Positions 1-7,554 of a stretch of 22,857 nt of DNA are shown here, in pieces; within the stretch, counting starts at the first letter, position 1; each line of letters begins with the position of its first letter. Source of the DNA: JBGSYN01 sp041750975 (GTDB taxonomy: Bacteria; Pseudomonadota; Alphaproteobacteria; Geminicoccales; Geminicoccaceae); the NCBI GenBank assembly GCA_041750975.1, contig JBGSYN010000050.1, positions 1-22,857 of the forward strand, given 5' to 3'. A program made the position numbers and the translations under genes. The notes beneath the pieces were generated by a model. It did no database searches and was not told the DNA's origin. It was given only the letters and a program-made list of their open reading frames with translations.

Positions 1-335
1 GGCTGCTCGAGCAGCACGGCCGGCCCCGGCATCGGCGGCAATCGATCGGCATAGACAGGCCGCCGGGCGAGGGCGATCACCTGTTCGACCGCAGCGCCTC
101 GCGCCAGCCTTCCGAATTGATCGGCCGAGACGACGGTGACATGGCGCTCCAGCCAGGGGACCATATCGGGGGCGAGTGCCGCTGCAGCGCCGAGCAGTTC
201 GGGCTTGTCCGCGGTGCAGGCGATCTCGATCGCGGCATCGAACCGGAGCGCATGCTTCAGCGGATGCAGACCCTCGAGCACGGCGAATTGCGGATCGCGG
301 TAGGCCTGATGGAAACGCTCGAGCAGCGGCGTCAT
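1..335 (-). CDS. TrmH/SpoU-like RNA methyltransferase, N-terminal part (cut by window edge)
   Basis: The minus strand is open from an ATG at 335 down to base 1 (111 codons, no stop), so the 3' end lies outside the window. The start reads MTPLLERFHQAYRDPQF, followed by VLEGLHPLKHALRFDA. This resembles the N-terminal substrate-binding region of SpoU/TrmH-family 2'-O-ribose methyltransferases, where a phrase such as 'EG...VKEAL' begins the domain. The knotted SAM-binding C-terminal domain is not visible, so the target (tRNA or rRNA) cannot be named. No strong Shine-Dalgarno precedes the ATG. A perfect 6-bp inverted repeat (348-363) sits 13 bases upstream of the start. The gene is divergent from the peptidase at 467. 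It could instead be a more distant member of the fold. Confidence 0.6.
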   Translation of the reverse strand, partial: MTPLLERFHQAYRDPQFAVLEGLHPLKHALRFDAAIEIACTADKPELLGAAAALAPDMVPWLERHVTVVSADQFGRLARGAAVEQVIALARRPVYADRLPPMPGPAVLLEQ

Positions 336-347
336 CGGACCGTCTTT

Positions 348-363
348 GAGTACTGAAGTACTC
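348..363. repeat. Inverted repeat GAGTAC-TGAA-GTACTC
   Basis: A perfect 6-bp inverted repeat with a 4-base spacer lies in the divergent gap between the RNA methyltransferase and the peptidase, 13 bases upstream of the methyltransferase ATG. It could form a hairpin in the methyltransferase leader or serve as a dimeric operator. No T-run follows on either strand, so it is not an intrinsic terminator. A function is not shown. Confidence 0.4.
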
Positions 364-466
364 GCAAGGCTAAACCACCCTCACCGTCTCAAGAACTCGT
401 TCACCACTCCAGGCCACCCTCCTCCCGTGACGCGCAAGCCATGCCGTCGCGGCAAGGAGAATAAAG

Positions 467-1138
467 ATGAAACGCCTCCGTCATCTGGTGGTCTGTCTCG
501 CCCTGTTCGGCGCCGGCACGGCGCAAGCGCAGGGGCAGGGCTCCCCTGCGGTCTTCGGGACCGTCGAATATGCCGCGCATTCCTATGCCGACCTGCCGAA
601 ATGGGGCCGGGTGCTCGACGGCATCGCGCGTGAACGGGTCGTGTACGAGGCCTGCGCGCAGGACGCCGACGCCTGCCCTTCGCAGCGCGCAATGGCGTGG
701 ATGGCGGCGCTCAAGAGTGCCGAGGGAGCCTCCCGATTCGAGCAGCTCCGCAGGATCAACGGCTTCGTCAATCAGCGGCGCTACCGCGACGATGCGAGCA
801 ATTGGGGCGCCAGCGACTATTGGGCGACGCCGCTCGAATTCCTCCGGTCCTCCGGCGATTGCGAGGACTACGTGATCATGAAGTATGTCTCGCTGCGGCA
901 GCTCGGCTTTCCGGCGGAAGCGCTGCGCATGGTCGTGCTCCAGGACACGGTGCGCGATCTCGCCCACGCGGTTCTGTCCGTCGCGATCGACGGCGATATC
1001 GTCATTCTCGACAATCTGACCGATGCGGTGCTCAGCCATCGCCGCATCAAGCACTACAAGCCACACTACTCCGTCAACGAGATTACGCGCTGGTCTCATC
1101 TGACGGCTAACGAACTGGTCATGGCCGCCAACAACTGA
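467..1138 (+). CDS. Secreted transglutaminase-like cysteine peptidase (BTLCP, LapG-like)
   Basis: This 223-residue protein has an AAGGAG ribosome-binding site (454-459) 7 bases before the ATG. Residues 1-21 are a Sec signal peptide: basic MKRLRH, a hydrophobic core, then a likely cleavage after AQA. The catalytic triad of bacterial transglutaminase-like cysteine proteinases is visible: Cys132 in GDCEDY, His167 in LAHAVL and Asp182 in ILDN. The family is periplasmic; its best-known member, LapG, clips large surface adhesins under control of the c-di-GMP receptor LapD. No lapD or large adhesin gene is in this window, so the substrate is unknown. The gene is convergent with the AsmA-like gene, 24 bases away. 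The family call is firm, but a LapG role is not shown. Confidence 0.88.
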   Translation: MKRLRHLVVCLALFGAGTAQAQGQGSPAVFGTVEYAAHSYADLPKWGRVLDGIARERVVYEACAQDADACPSQRAMAWMAALKSAEGASRFEQLRRINGFVNQRRYRDDASNWGASDYWATPLEFLRSSGDCEDYVIMKYVSLRQLGFPAEALRMVVLQDTVRDLAHAVLSVAIDGDIVILDNLTDAVLSHRRIKHYKPHYSVNEITRWSHLTANELVMAANN

Positions 1139-1162
1139 TCGGTTCGCAGGCGGGGCGTTCGT

Positions 1163-4051
1163 TCAGGGGCTTGCAGACTGCGATCCGTTCGAGGCCTTCA
1201 GACAACGCTGGCCAACGCCCAAATCGACGAAAGCCGCAACGGCGGCCGGCGGGAACAGGAACGCCGAGGCAGCGACGGTCAGGCCCCTCAGGGCCGTGCC
1301 GAGATCGGGCCTCGGCGTTACGCTCACATCGTCGAAAGGTCCGGAGACGCCGACCGGCACCGAAAGGTTAAGCGTCATACCTCTCGAGCGAGGCGTCAGT
1401 GTGAGATCGACCCTCTCAGCGCCGAAATTGATGTCGCCCTGGCCGGCAATCGACGCAACCGCGGTGTCCAGGTAGAGGATCCGGGGCGTGAGGACGCCAT
1501 TCTGGATGGGGCCCTCCAAGACAGCGCAGTTGAGCTTGGTCCAGCCGCCCCCGTCGCGGGAAAACAGCGAGCCGAAAATGCTCCTCAGGCCACCGACGAA
1601 AAGATCGAGAAGCTGCGCCTGGACCTGTCCCTCCCCGACGAACAGCCGGATATTGCCGTTGCTGGATTTCAACAGGCCTTCCAGATCCGTACCGGTAGAG
1701 AGATTGGTGAGGCGCAGATGGAACGGCGCTTCGACATAGTCCGGAACCTCGGTGCCGACAAAGACCAAATCGAGCGGCACGTTCTGGACCGTTAGGTCCT
1801 GGCGGATCTGGTAGGTCTTTTCGGTTGACTGAATGCTGATAATGGCATCGACGGCGCCGTTGCCGATATCGAATCCCAGCGGCTGCAACGTCAGATTGCC
1901 ATCCTTGACGACCGCCTTGACCTCGAGCTCGGTCAGATCGAATTGCTCGATGGCGAGGCTGTCGCCTTTGAAGGACAAATCGAGCTCGACCTCGTTCAGG
2001 AAGGCCAGATCTATGGAACCGTCCGCGTCTTCCTCGCTGGCATCATTCGCTTCGGACGCCCGGGAAAGCCCCAGATCGTCGCCGAGCAACTTGTCGCTCT
2101 GCAGCTCCGCCTTGATCGTCGGTTTGGCGCCCGAGGCATCGATCCGGCCGGAGCCGGTGATATTACTCCCACCGAGAATAACCGCCAGGCGCTTGACGTC
2201 GAGCAACTCATTTTGTCCGGACAAGGCGAATTCGGACTTGAGAGGTCTTGCCTTCGGCAAGACATCGGCGAACAAGGGGGCCAGCGCTCCCGGAGCCTGG
2301 GCCTCGATCGAGCCTTCGACGTCGAGGATCGGCCCTGTTTGGTTGCCGCCGCCAGCTTTGAGCGCACCTTTGAGATCGGCTTTCAGCCCGCCATAATTGC
2401 CGTTGAGCGACAGCGCCGGGACCGGCGGATCCTGGAATAGATCGCTGAGTTTCGCCAGTTCGATATCGGTCTCGTAGGCGATATCGTTGACCTTGCCTTC
2501 GACAAAGCCGCCGAGCGGCGCGCCGAAACCGCTCATCCGCAGCAATCCGCCACCGATGCCTCCGGCTATCGCCGTGCCATCGGCATCGGCGTAGGCGATG
2601 TCGAAATCCGTGATCTTGACGACTTCGAGCCATAGTTCCGGTGTCCCGGCCGCATCGCCACCACCAAGATCCGGCAGTGTCAGCAGGTCCCAATTCGAGA
2701 CCCCTTCCGAGTTGGTCGCGAGATTGATCGCCGTTTGGAACAAAGCCGCCTCGGCAAAATGCAGCCTGCCCTGCAATAAATCGGCGAAGGGGAAGGTTAG
2801 CGAGAACTCATCCAGCCGCAGCAAAAGGTCGGACGTCGCCCATGAAGGATTGGCGATCTCGAGGGAATGTATATCGAACTGGCCATTGCCGTCCTTGACG
2901 ACGAAGGCGGTATCGAGATCGCGCCAGGGCAGACCCAGCCCGTCGAGTTCGCCGAGGGTCGCCGCAAAATCGAGATTGCCGATCTGCTCGATATCCGGCG
3001 GTTCGTCGCTTTCATCGCTGGCCGTGGCGTCGGTATTCGGCTCAGGCAGCAAGTCGTCGAGGTTCAGCCGGTCGCTCCTGATCGCTCCGCCATAAAGCCG
3101 GCCCTGGCGCGGATACCGGAGATTGAGATCGACGGACGCGTTGCGGCCCGCGAGTTCGACATCGAGACCGTTGGCCTTGAGATCCTGGAATCCGCCCTCG
3201 ACCTTCCCCGAGGCCTTGAAGGGACGCCCGGACGGCAGGGTATGTTTGAGATCCGGGGCGAGCCCCTCGAACGGCCCCGCCTCAGCCTCGAGATCCACCG
3301 CATAGCTGAAATCTTCGCCGCCGGTATCGATGTGGCCGTCACCCTTGAAATCGACACCGCCGAACACGCCCTGGAGCACCGCAGCACTCTTGCCGCCACC
3401 CTCCATCAATGTGCTGAAACCTGGCAGATGCAACTCGACATCGAATGGGAAACCCTCAATGACACCTTTGAGTTCGCCTTCGAGTTCCTCTCCTTCGGCA
3501 TCCTTGACGAAATGCGCCTCGACAAGGTCGAATTTGACCATGCCGCGTGGATCGACATGCACAAGATCCAAGTCTTCCACCTGAACGTTGCGAACGTCGA
3601 TTTCGAAGCCGTTTTTTGCATTATCGCTCTGGGCCGCCGGCGGCGCGGCGGCGGCGTTCGGATCGGCTTCCCAATTGCCGAGCGCCTGGTCGTTCTCCTC
3701 GAGATTGACGGTCACGCCGTGCATCGAGACATCGTCGACGATCAGCAATCCCTGGAACAACGGCAAGAGCTGCGCTTCCAGGCTCAGCTTTTCGATCGTC
3801 GCCAAAGCATCCGCCTGGCCCCACGAGGCGTTGTCAATCCAGATATTCTGGACATTGAGCGTCGGCCGGTAATCGAGGGCGATGCGAATTAGGCCCCGCA
3901 GCTCCACCTTGCGGCCGAGCGCGTCGCTAAGCTTCGCTTCGATCGGTTGCCGGAATCGCTCGAGGCCGAACAGGTTGAGGCCGACGACAACAGCCACCGG
4001 CACAGCGATCACGACGATCGCCGCCGCCCAAAAGATGCGGCGAATCCACAT
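1163..4051 (-). CDS. AsmA family protein
   Basis: This 962-residue protein has a GGAGGA ribosome-binding site just upstream of the ATG at 4051. A single membrane anchor spans about residues 7-28 (FWAAAIVVIAVPVAVVVG). It is followed by the AsmA N-terminal signature (Phe-Arg-x-x-Ile-Glu, LSDALGRKVELRG, then NIWIDNASWG). The long middle is acidic and rich in short beta strands with many Gly/Asp turns. The C-terminal AsmA domain (about 830-940) holds LLDLFVGGLRSIFGSLF and later GQGDINFGAERVDLTLTPR. AsmA-like proteins are inner-membrane-anchored periplasmic bridges implicated in phospholipid transport or outer-membrane assembly; that comes from the family and was not tested here. It lies 67 bases downstream of the GH3 gene on the same strand, probably as the second gene of one transcript. 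Confidence 0.9.
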   Translation of the reverse strand: MWIRRIFWAAAIVVIAVPVAVVVGLNLFGLERFRQPIEAKLSDALGRKVELRGLIRIALDYRPTLNVQNIWIDNASWGQADALATIEKLSLEAQLLPLFQGLLIVDDVSMHGVTVNLEENDQALGNWEADPNAAAAPPAAQSDNAKNGFEIDVRNVQVEDLDLVHVDPRGMVKFDLVEAHFVKDAEGEELEGELKGVIEGFPFDVELHLPGFSTLMEGGGKSAAVLQGVFGGVDFKGDGHIDTGGEDFSYAVDLEAEAGPFEGLAPDLKHTLPSGRPFKASGKVEGGFQDLKANGLDVELAGRNASVDLNLRYPRQGRLYGGAIRSDRLNLDDLLPEPNTDATASDESDEPPDIEQIGNLDFAATLGELDGLGLPWRDLDTAFVVKDGNGQFDIHSLEIANPSWATSDLLLRLDEFSLTFPFADLLQGRLHFAEAALFQTAINLATNSEGVSNWDLLTLPDLGGGDAAGTPELWLEVVKITDFDIAYADADGTAIAGGIGGGLLRMSGFGAPLGGFVEGKVNDIAYETDIELAKLSDLFQDPPVPALSLNGNYGGLKADLKGALKAGGGNQTGPILDVEGSIEAQAPGALAPLFADVLPKARPLKSEFALSGQNELLDVKRLAVILGGSNITGSGRIDASGAKPTIKAELQSDKLLGDDLGLSRASEANDASEEDADGSIDLAFLNEVELDLSFKGDSLAIEQFDLTELEVKAVVKDGNLTLQPLGFDIGNGAVDAIISIQSTEKTYQIRQDLTVQNVPLDLVFVGTEVPDYVEAPFHLRLTNLSTGTDLEGLLKSSNGNIRLFVGEGQVQAQLLDLFVGGLRSIFGSLFSRDGGGWTKLNCAVLEGPIQNGVLTPRILYLDTAVASIAGQGDINFGAERVDLTLTPRSRGMTLNLSVPVGVSGPFDDVSVTPRPDLGTALRGLTVAASAFLFPPAAVAAFVDLGVGQRCLKASNGSQSASP

Positions 4052-4118
4052 ACGTCCTCCGTAAAGCGTACGACCCCAGGGGCGGTTGTAGCGCTTACAC
4101 GAGGGCTGACAAGGGCAA

Positions 4119-5741
4119 CTAGTGGACCCGGGCGAGCGTCAACAGTTCGTCGATGACGCCAAGATCGGTCACGACGCGCGGAACCTTGTGCTGGCCGCCA
4201 TATTTGCCGCGCGAGCGCAGCCAAGAGGCAAAGGTGCCACGAGGCACCGCATGGACCACGGGAGCTTGGACACCCTGTGGCACGATTCGGCGCTCTTGAT
4301 AGTCCTCGTTGGCACGGGCAAGCAGATCGTCGAGTCTTTCCGAGAAGGCGGCCAGCCGCTCGCGGCCCGGCATCGCCCCGTCGAATTCGACGACATAGAC
4401 GTGCCGGCCCAAAGCCTCGCGGTCACGCGCAAACTCGGTGCCGACCGTGAATTCGCCGGTGGCAAGCCCAAGATCGTCGGCCGATTTGATCAGACAGGTC
4501 TGGACGAGCTCGCTGGTCAAATGCTCGCCGAAACCGGACAGCATATAGGAGGTCCGGCCCTTGATAAGAATGCGATGGGGGTTGGTGTCGACGAACTCGA
4601 CGACATCGCCGATGACATAGCTCCAAAGACCGGCGCATGTCGTCAACACGATCGCATAGTCGATTCCGGTCTCGACATTGCCGACCCAGTGCCGCGTCGG
4701 GTTCGACGAGCCAAGTTCGCCCACCGGGACGAATTCGAAGAAGAGGCCATTATCGAGATTGAGCCGCATGCCCTCGCCCGGACCACGATCGGCAACCGCA
4801 ATGAAGCCTTCACTCGCGGCGTATACTTCACGCAGTTCCGCATTGCTGCCTTCGAGCAGCGAGTCGAACCGCTTCTTGTAGGGAGCGAAGCTGACACCCC
4901 CATGCACGAGCATTTCGAGATTGGGGTAGAAGTCGGCGATCCGCGGCTCGCCGGTGCCATAACGGTTGGCGAGTTTCTCGAACATCACCGCGAGCCAGCC
5001 GGGAGCACCGCTCAACATGCGAATGTCTTCTTCCATCGAGCGCGGAAGAATTCGCGCCATCTTCTGCTCCCAGTCCGCCGCGAGAGCGAGTTCCGGTGGC
5101 GGGAAATGGTATGGCTTGCCCCAAACCGGCGTTTCCTTGGCGGCGATGCCGCTGATATCGCCGCTATGGACCCCGGGCGCATGCTCGGTAAGGTCCGTGC
5201 TGCCGCCGAGGATGAATATCTTACCATCGAGAATCCGGCTCTGCGGACGGTTCATCAGGTGATGAACCATGATATCCACCGCCGAGCTCTTATTGGACCG
5301 CACCATGCTGCGCGAGCATGGGATGTATTTCACCTTGCCGGTCGACGTCCCGGACGAAACCGCGAAAAACGGCAGCGTTCCGGGCCAGGTCACATCGGTG
5401 AGGATCGGAAAATCGGTCCGCCAATAATCCGCCCAAAGTTGATTGTAGGTGCGCAGGGGCACGCGCGACTGAAAATCCTCGACGCTCCGGATGTCTCTGA
5501 AGTCATGATCCCGGCCGAATTTGGTCGAGCGCGCCTTCGCCACGAGCCGGCGCATCTGCTCCTTCTGGACGAGAGCCGGATTCTGGCTTGCGAGGTTGGC
5601 GGCACGATAGCGGGCGTAAAGACGCGCCGCCTCGTTGGCGCCCGGGATATTCGGCCGGCGAAGCTTCGCCGGCTCGACAGGGCGCCGACCCGGAAGGGCA
5701 CCGGCACCGGGAAGGGTCAATTGCATACCGGAAGTGGCCAT
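4119..5741 (-). CDS. GH3-family acyl-adenylate-forming (acyl acid amido synthetase-like) protein
   Basis: This 540-residue protein matches the GH3 auxin-responsive-promoter family (PF03321), the plant jasmonate/IAA-amino acid conjugating enzymes of the ANL-like adenylating fold. Visible motifs are the ATP-binding SSGTSTGK (129-136), YAASEG (307-312) and the YVIGDVVEF segment (from 375), which correspond to GH3 motifs I-III. Other GH3-like stretches are KFGRDHDF, FQSRVPLRTYNQL and MLSGFGEHLTSE. Length fits the family (about 500-600). It probably activates a carboxylic acid as an AMP ester and may transfer it to an amine, but the acceptor-determining residues cannot be read by eye. No good Shine-Dalgarno precedes the ATG at 5741; an in-frame ATG at 5726 is the alternative. 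It is the likely first gene of a GH3-AsmA unit. Confidence 0.9.
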   Translation of the reverse strand: MATSGMQLTLPGAGALPGRRPVEPAKLRRPNIPGANEAARLYARYRAANLASQNPALVQKEQMRRLVAKARSTKFGRDHDFRDIRSVEDFQSRVPLRTYNQLWADYWRTDFPILTDVTWPGTLPFFAVSSGTSTGKVKYIPCSRSMVRSNKSSAVDIMVHHLMNRPQSRILDGKIFILGGSTDLTEHAPGVHSGDISGIAAKETPVWGKPYHFPPPELALAADWEQKMARILPRSMEEDIRMLSGAPGWLAVMFEKLANRYGTGEPRIADFYPNLEMLVHGGVSFAPYKKRFDSLLEGSNAELREVYAASEGFIAVADRGPGEGMRLNLDNGLFFEFVPVGELGSSNPTRHWVGNVETGIDYAIVLTTCAGLWSYVIGDVVEFVDTNPHRILIKGRTSYMLSGFGEHLTSELVQTCLIKSADDLGLATGEFTVGTEFARDREALGRHVYVVEFDGAMPGRERLAAFSERLDDLLARANEDYQERRIVPQGVQAPVVHAVPRGTFASWLRSRGKYGGQHKVPRVVTDLGVIDELLTLARVH

Positions 5742-5843
5742 CGATTATTCGATCATCAAACTTGGAACGGAACATAGTAGGCAAGCGTCGCTCACCGACA
5801 GGTTGGAGATGGCACCACCGGGCTGCACTGTGAAAACAATCTG

Positions 5844-5860
5844 TGTTGCAGTTTGTTGCA
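5844..5860. promoter_or_regulatory. Tandem TGTTGCA repeat in the GH3/PAS divergent gap
   Basis: TGTTGCA occurs at 5844-5850 and again at 5854-5860, start to start exactly 10 bases, one helical turn apart. The repeat lies in the 281-base gap upstream of both the GH3 gene (-) and the PAS-like gene (+). Spacing and location fit a direct-repeat regulator site, but no regulator is identified and chance is possible. Confidence 0.25.
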
Positions 5861-5977
5861 TGCGGTGGCCGAGGTCGGTTCCGAAAACAGCGCATCCGAA
5901 TACTCACAACCTCAGATTGAACGCCGTTGCTAACTCTTGTTTCTCGTGGCGATGGCAGGGTCACACCGAGGCGCACC

Positions 5978-5996
5978 GATCCCGGTTGCTGGGATC
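5978..5996. repeat. Inverted repeat GATCCC-N7-GGGATC
   Basis: A perfect 6-bp inverted repeat with a 7-base spacer lies 26 bases upstream of the PAS-like ATG at 6023. It is followed by TTAATAC, not by a T-run, so it is not a terminator. It may be an operator or a leader hairpin for the PAS-like gene. This is a sequence observation only. Confidence 0.35.
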
Positions 5997-6022
5997 TTAA
6001 TACGCCTGCTGGGGACTATGCC

Positions 6023-6502
6023 ATGCGTTGGATCGAAAAACGCCCGCTGCCGAAATACCTGCTCGGCGCCAATGCCCGCCTCGATGTGGCGTTTCGCTAT
6101 TGGTCGGACAAACGCCAGGGCGGCCTTCTGCCGGCACGCGCCGATGTCGACACGCCGGCCTTTCGCATGCTGATCGGACCCTGCGACTGGATCGACGTCA
6201 GGCAATCGGAGCGCGAATCCTGGCCGCTCGGCCCGCTTCTACCCTATGCCGGCTTCATCGGCGCCCGGATCGATACCAGCCTCGGCGAACTCCTGCGGAG
6301 CGATCTGGCGACGGTGGCGTTTACCGGTGCGACCTTGTTCCAGTCGATTACCATCGGCAGCGTCGATCGGCCGGAACTGCATCACATGATGGCGCTGCCC
6401 CATGCCGATGACGGCCGACGCGTGGGCGAGATTCTGTTGCTCGCCAACCTCGTGGCGCCTGTCAGCGAAGCTTCCGAGTGTCGCGCCGCTGTCACGGGAT
6501 AG
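6023..6502 (+). CDS. PAS_5-like domain protein (putative)
   Basis: This 159-residue cytoplasmic protein has no signal peptide or membrane segment. The ATG at 6023 is preferred: the upstream in-frame extension (to 5927) reads as low-quality coding and crosses the inverted repeat at 5978-5996, although only a weak GGGGA precedes the chosen start. The N-terminal phrase 'YWSDKRQGGLLPARADVD', then a hydrophobic strand ending in WIDVR, resembles the opening of alphaproteobacterial PAS_5 (PF07310) proteins ('W..K.G..LP.R.DIDP'). The later part (ASLGELLRSDLA-like helix, FTGATLFQSITIG) also fits their layout. These proteins are mostly of unknown role, presumed to sense small ligands. The 3' end overlaps the convergent gene at 6492 by 11 bases. 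The gene is likely real; the family assignment is by pattern. Confidence 0.65.
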   Translation: MRWIEKRPLPKYLLGANARLDVAFRYWSDKRQGGLLPARADVDTPAFRMLIGPCDWIDVRQSERESWPLGPLLPYAGFIGARIDTSLGELLRSDLATVAFTGATLFQSITIGSVDRPELHHMMALPHADDGRRVGEILLLANLVAPVSEASECRAAVTG

Positions 6503-7265
6503 ACAGGCGATCCCGCTGACGTTCGGATAGGGGTTCGTCAGGAACCAGGACCTCCCTGCTCCGCGGCAGTGGGACCGGATAGCGTTCGTGATCGGGCAGC
6601 CGCAGGCAACTCATTGCAAATTCCTGCCGGTCGATCCAGCAGAGGTGAAGTCGGTCGACGATGCCGAGGGGCGGGAAATAGCCATCCCAGCAGAGAGCAA
6701 GATGAGGGTAGCCATAGCTCACGGAGGGAACGGAGGACCGCTTGAGACCTTCGCGTACGAAACCCGTGTTGACCTCGGCGGCGCTGTTGCGGAAACCAAG
6801 ACCGCGCGACAGGTAGGTCAGGAGCATCGACAGTCCTTGCCCGCGCCACAGTTGGCAGACGAATGTCGAACCCGAATGGCTGAAGCATCGGCCATAGGGC
6901 CGTTCTAGGGGTATCGCCGGGCCGGCGTCTCCGAAGCCCTCGCGGCGCCAGATTTGCCCGCTCCGGATCAGGTCCGCGAGCTCGACGTCGACAAAGATGC
7001 GCTCGGCAGTCCAGCCGGCGGGCGTGCCATCGGCGGCACGCACCAAAATCCAGAAATCATCGCCACCGAGATCGACCGCATCGGGATCGAACGTCGGATT
7101 GGCAAAGCCACCCTGGTCTTCGAACATCGCCTTGAGTTGAGCGAAGTCCCGCTCGATCGAGAGGCTGAGGCCGAGCTCGGCGAGCCTTTCGGTGATCGCA
7201 TCGACCCCGAGTTGAATGGCGCCGTCGATATCGTCCTCAACCGTCGCCGCCGCATCTGTCCGCAT
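6492..7265 (-). CDS. Hypothetical protein, possibly GNAT-fold
   Basis: This 257-residue soluble protein is not recognised by name. The N-terminal third is helical and acidic (AITERLAELG, AQLKAMFEDQ). Then DDFWILVRAADGTPAGWTAERIFVD looks like the paired beta strands of a GNAT acetyltransferase. 'FVCQLWRGQGLSMLLTYL' (135-152), with R141-G-Q-G144, resembles the acetyl-CoA pyrophosphate loop (Q/R-x-x-G-x-G/A) that starts motif A. The C-terminal third has many aromatic and Pro residues (YPHLALCWDGYFPPLG) and no known signature. The GNAT call is inference from one motif and could be wrong. The ATG at 7265 has no strong ribosome-binding site. Its tail overlaps the PAS-like gene by 11 bases in antisense. 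Confidence 0.65.
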   Translation of the reverse strand: MRTDAAATVEDDIDGAIQLGVDAITERLAELGLSLSIERDFAQLKAMFEDQGGFANPTFDPDAVDLGGDDFWILVRAADGTPAGWTAERIFVDVELADLIRSGQIWRREGFGDAGPAIPLERPYGRCFSHSGSTFVCQLWRGQGLSMLLTYLSRGLGFRNSAAEVNTGFVREGLKRSSVPSVSYGYPHLALCWDGYFPPLGIVDRLHLCWIDRQEFAMSCLRLPDHERYPVPLPRSREVLVPDEPLSERQRDRLSIP

Positions 7266-7356
7266 CGCATGCTCCCGGCGACAGCGGCATGGCTCGCCAC
7301 CGTCGCACCCTAGTCGGTTCGGAAGAGATGCAAGACCCTGGATATAGAACTAAGAA

Positions 7357-7384
7357 TTGAGGGAAAACGATGGATTTGTAAAGT
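7357..7384 (+). promoter_or_regulatory. Possible sigma70-type promoter (TTGAGG-16-TAAAGT)
   Basis: TTGAGG at 7357-7362 and TAAAGT at 7379-7384, each 4/6 to consensus, are separated by 16 bases in AT-richer intergenic DNA. The pair would start a plus-strand transcript near 7391 that runs into the terminator at 7513-7554. It is weak on its own; its interest comes from that terminator. Confidence 0.25.
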
Positions 7385-7446
7385 ATCTGGCTAACAATTC
7401 CAATTCCTGGGAAGGCCAGGATGTTTCTGTTTTCCCTTCGGTTAAA

Positions 7447-7460
7447 GTGAGATTTCTCAC
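7447..7460. repeat. Inverted repeat GTGAGA-TT-TCTCAC
   Basis: A perfect 6-bp inverted repeat with a 2-base centre lies inside the intergenic region before the exporter's 3' end. The near-palindrome suits a dimeric regulator, but it could simply be a hairpin of the candidate small RNA. Confidence 0.35.
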
Positions 7461-7512
7461 AGCTCCGAACGGTATTTTCGGCAACAGTGCGGGTGCTGAG
7501 GGCTGAGCATTG

Positions 7513-7554
7513 GGCCTGTGATCTTCAAGAGTGAGGGTCACAGGTCATTTTTTT
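7513..7554 (+). terminator. Rho-independent terminator, plus strand
   Basis: GGCCTGTGATCTTCA (7513-7527) pairs with TGAGGGTCACAGGTC (7532-7546) as a 15-bp stem including three G-U pairs, closed by the 4-base loop AGAG. It is followed by A and then seven Ts (7548-7554). The G-U pairs become A-C mismatches on the minus strand, and no T-run follows there, so the element is directional for plus-strand transcription. Its stem ends on the stop codon of the minus-strand exporter gene. Confidence 0.7.

Noticed and set aside
401..1099. A 232-codon minus-strand frame opposite the peptidase gene
   Set aside because: The plus strand has a signal peptide, a good ribosome-binding site and an intact catalytic triad; the antisense frame has none of these.
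4122..5777. A 551-codon plus-strand frame opposite the GH3 gene
   Set aside because: It spans nearly the same bases as the GH3 gene with no recognisable domain; the GH3 motifs on the other strand are unambiguous.
7350..7541. A 63-codon minus-strand frame after the exporter gene
   Set aside because: No family resemblance and no ribosome-binding site, and it lies across several inverted repeats and the plus-strand terminator.
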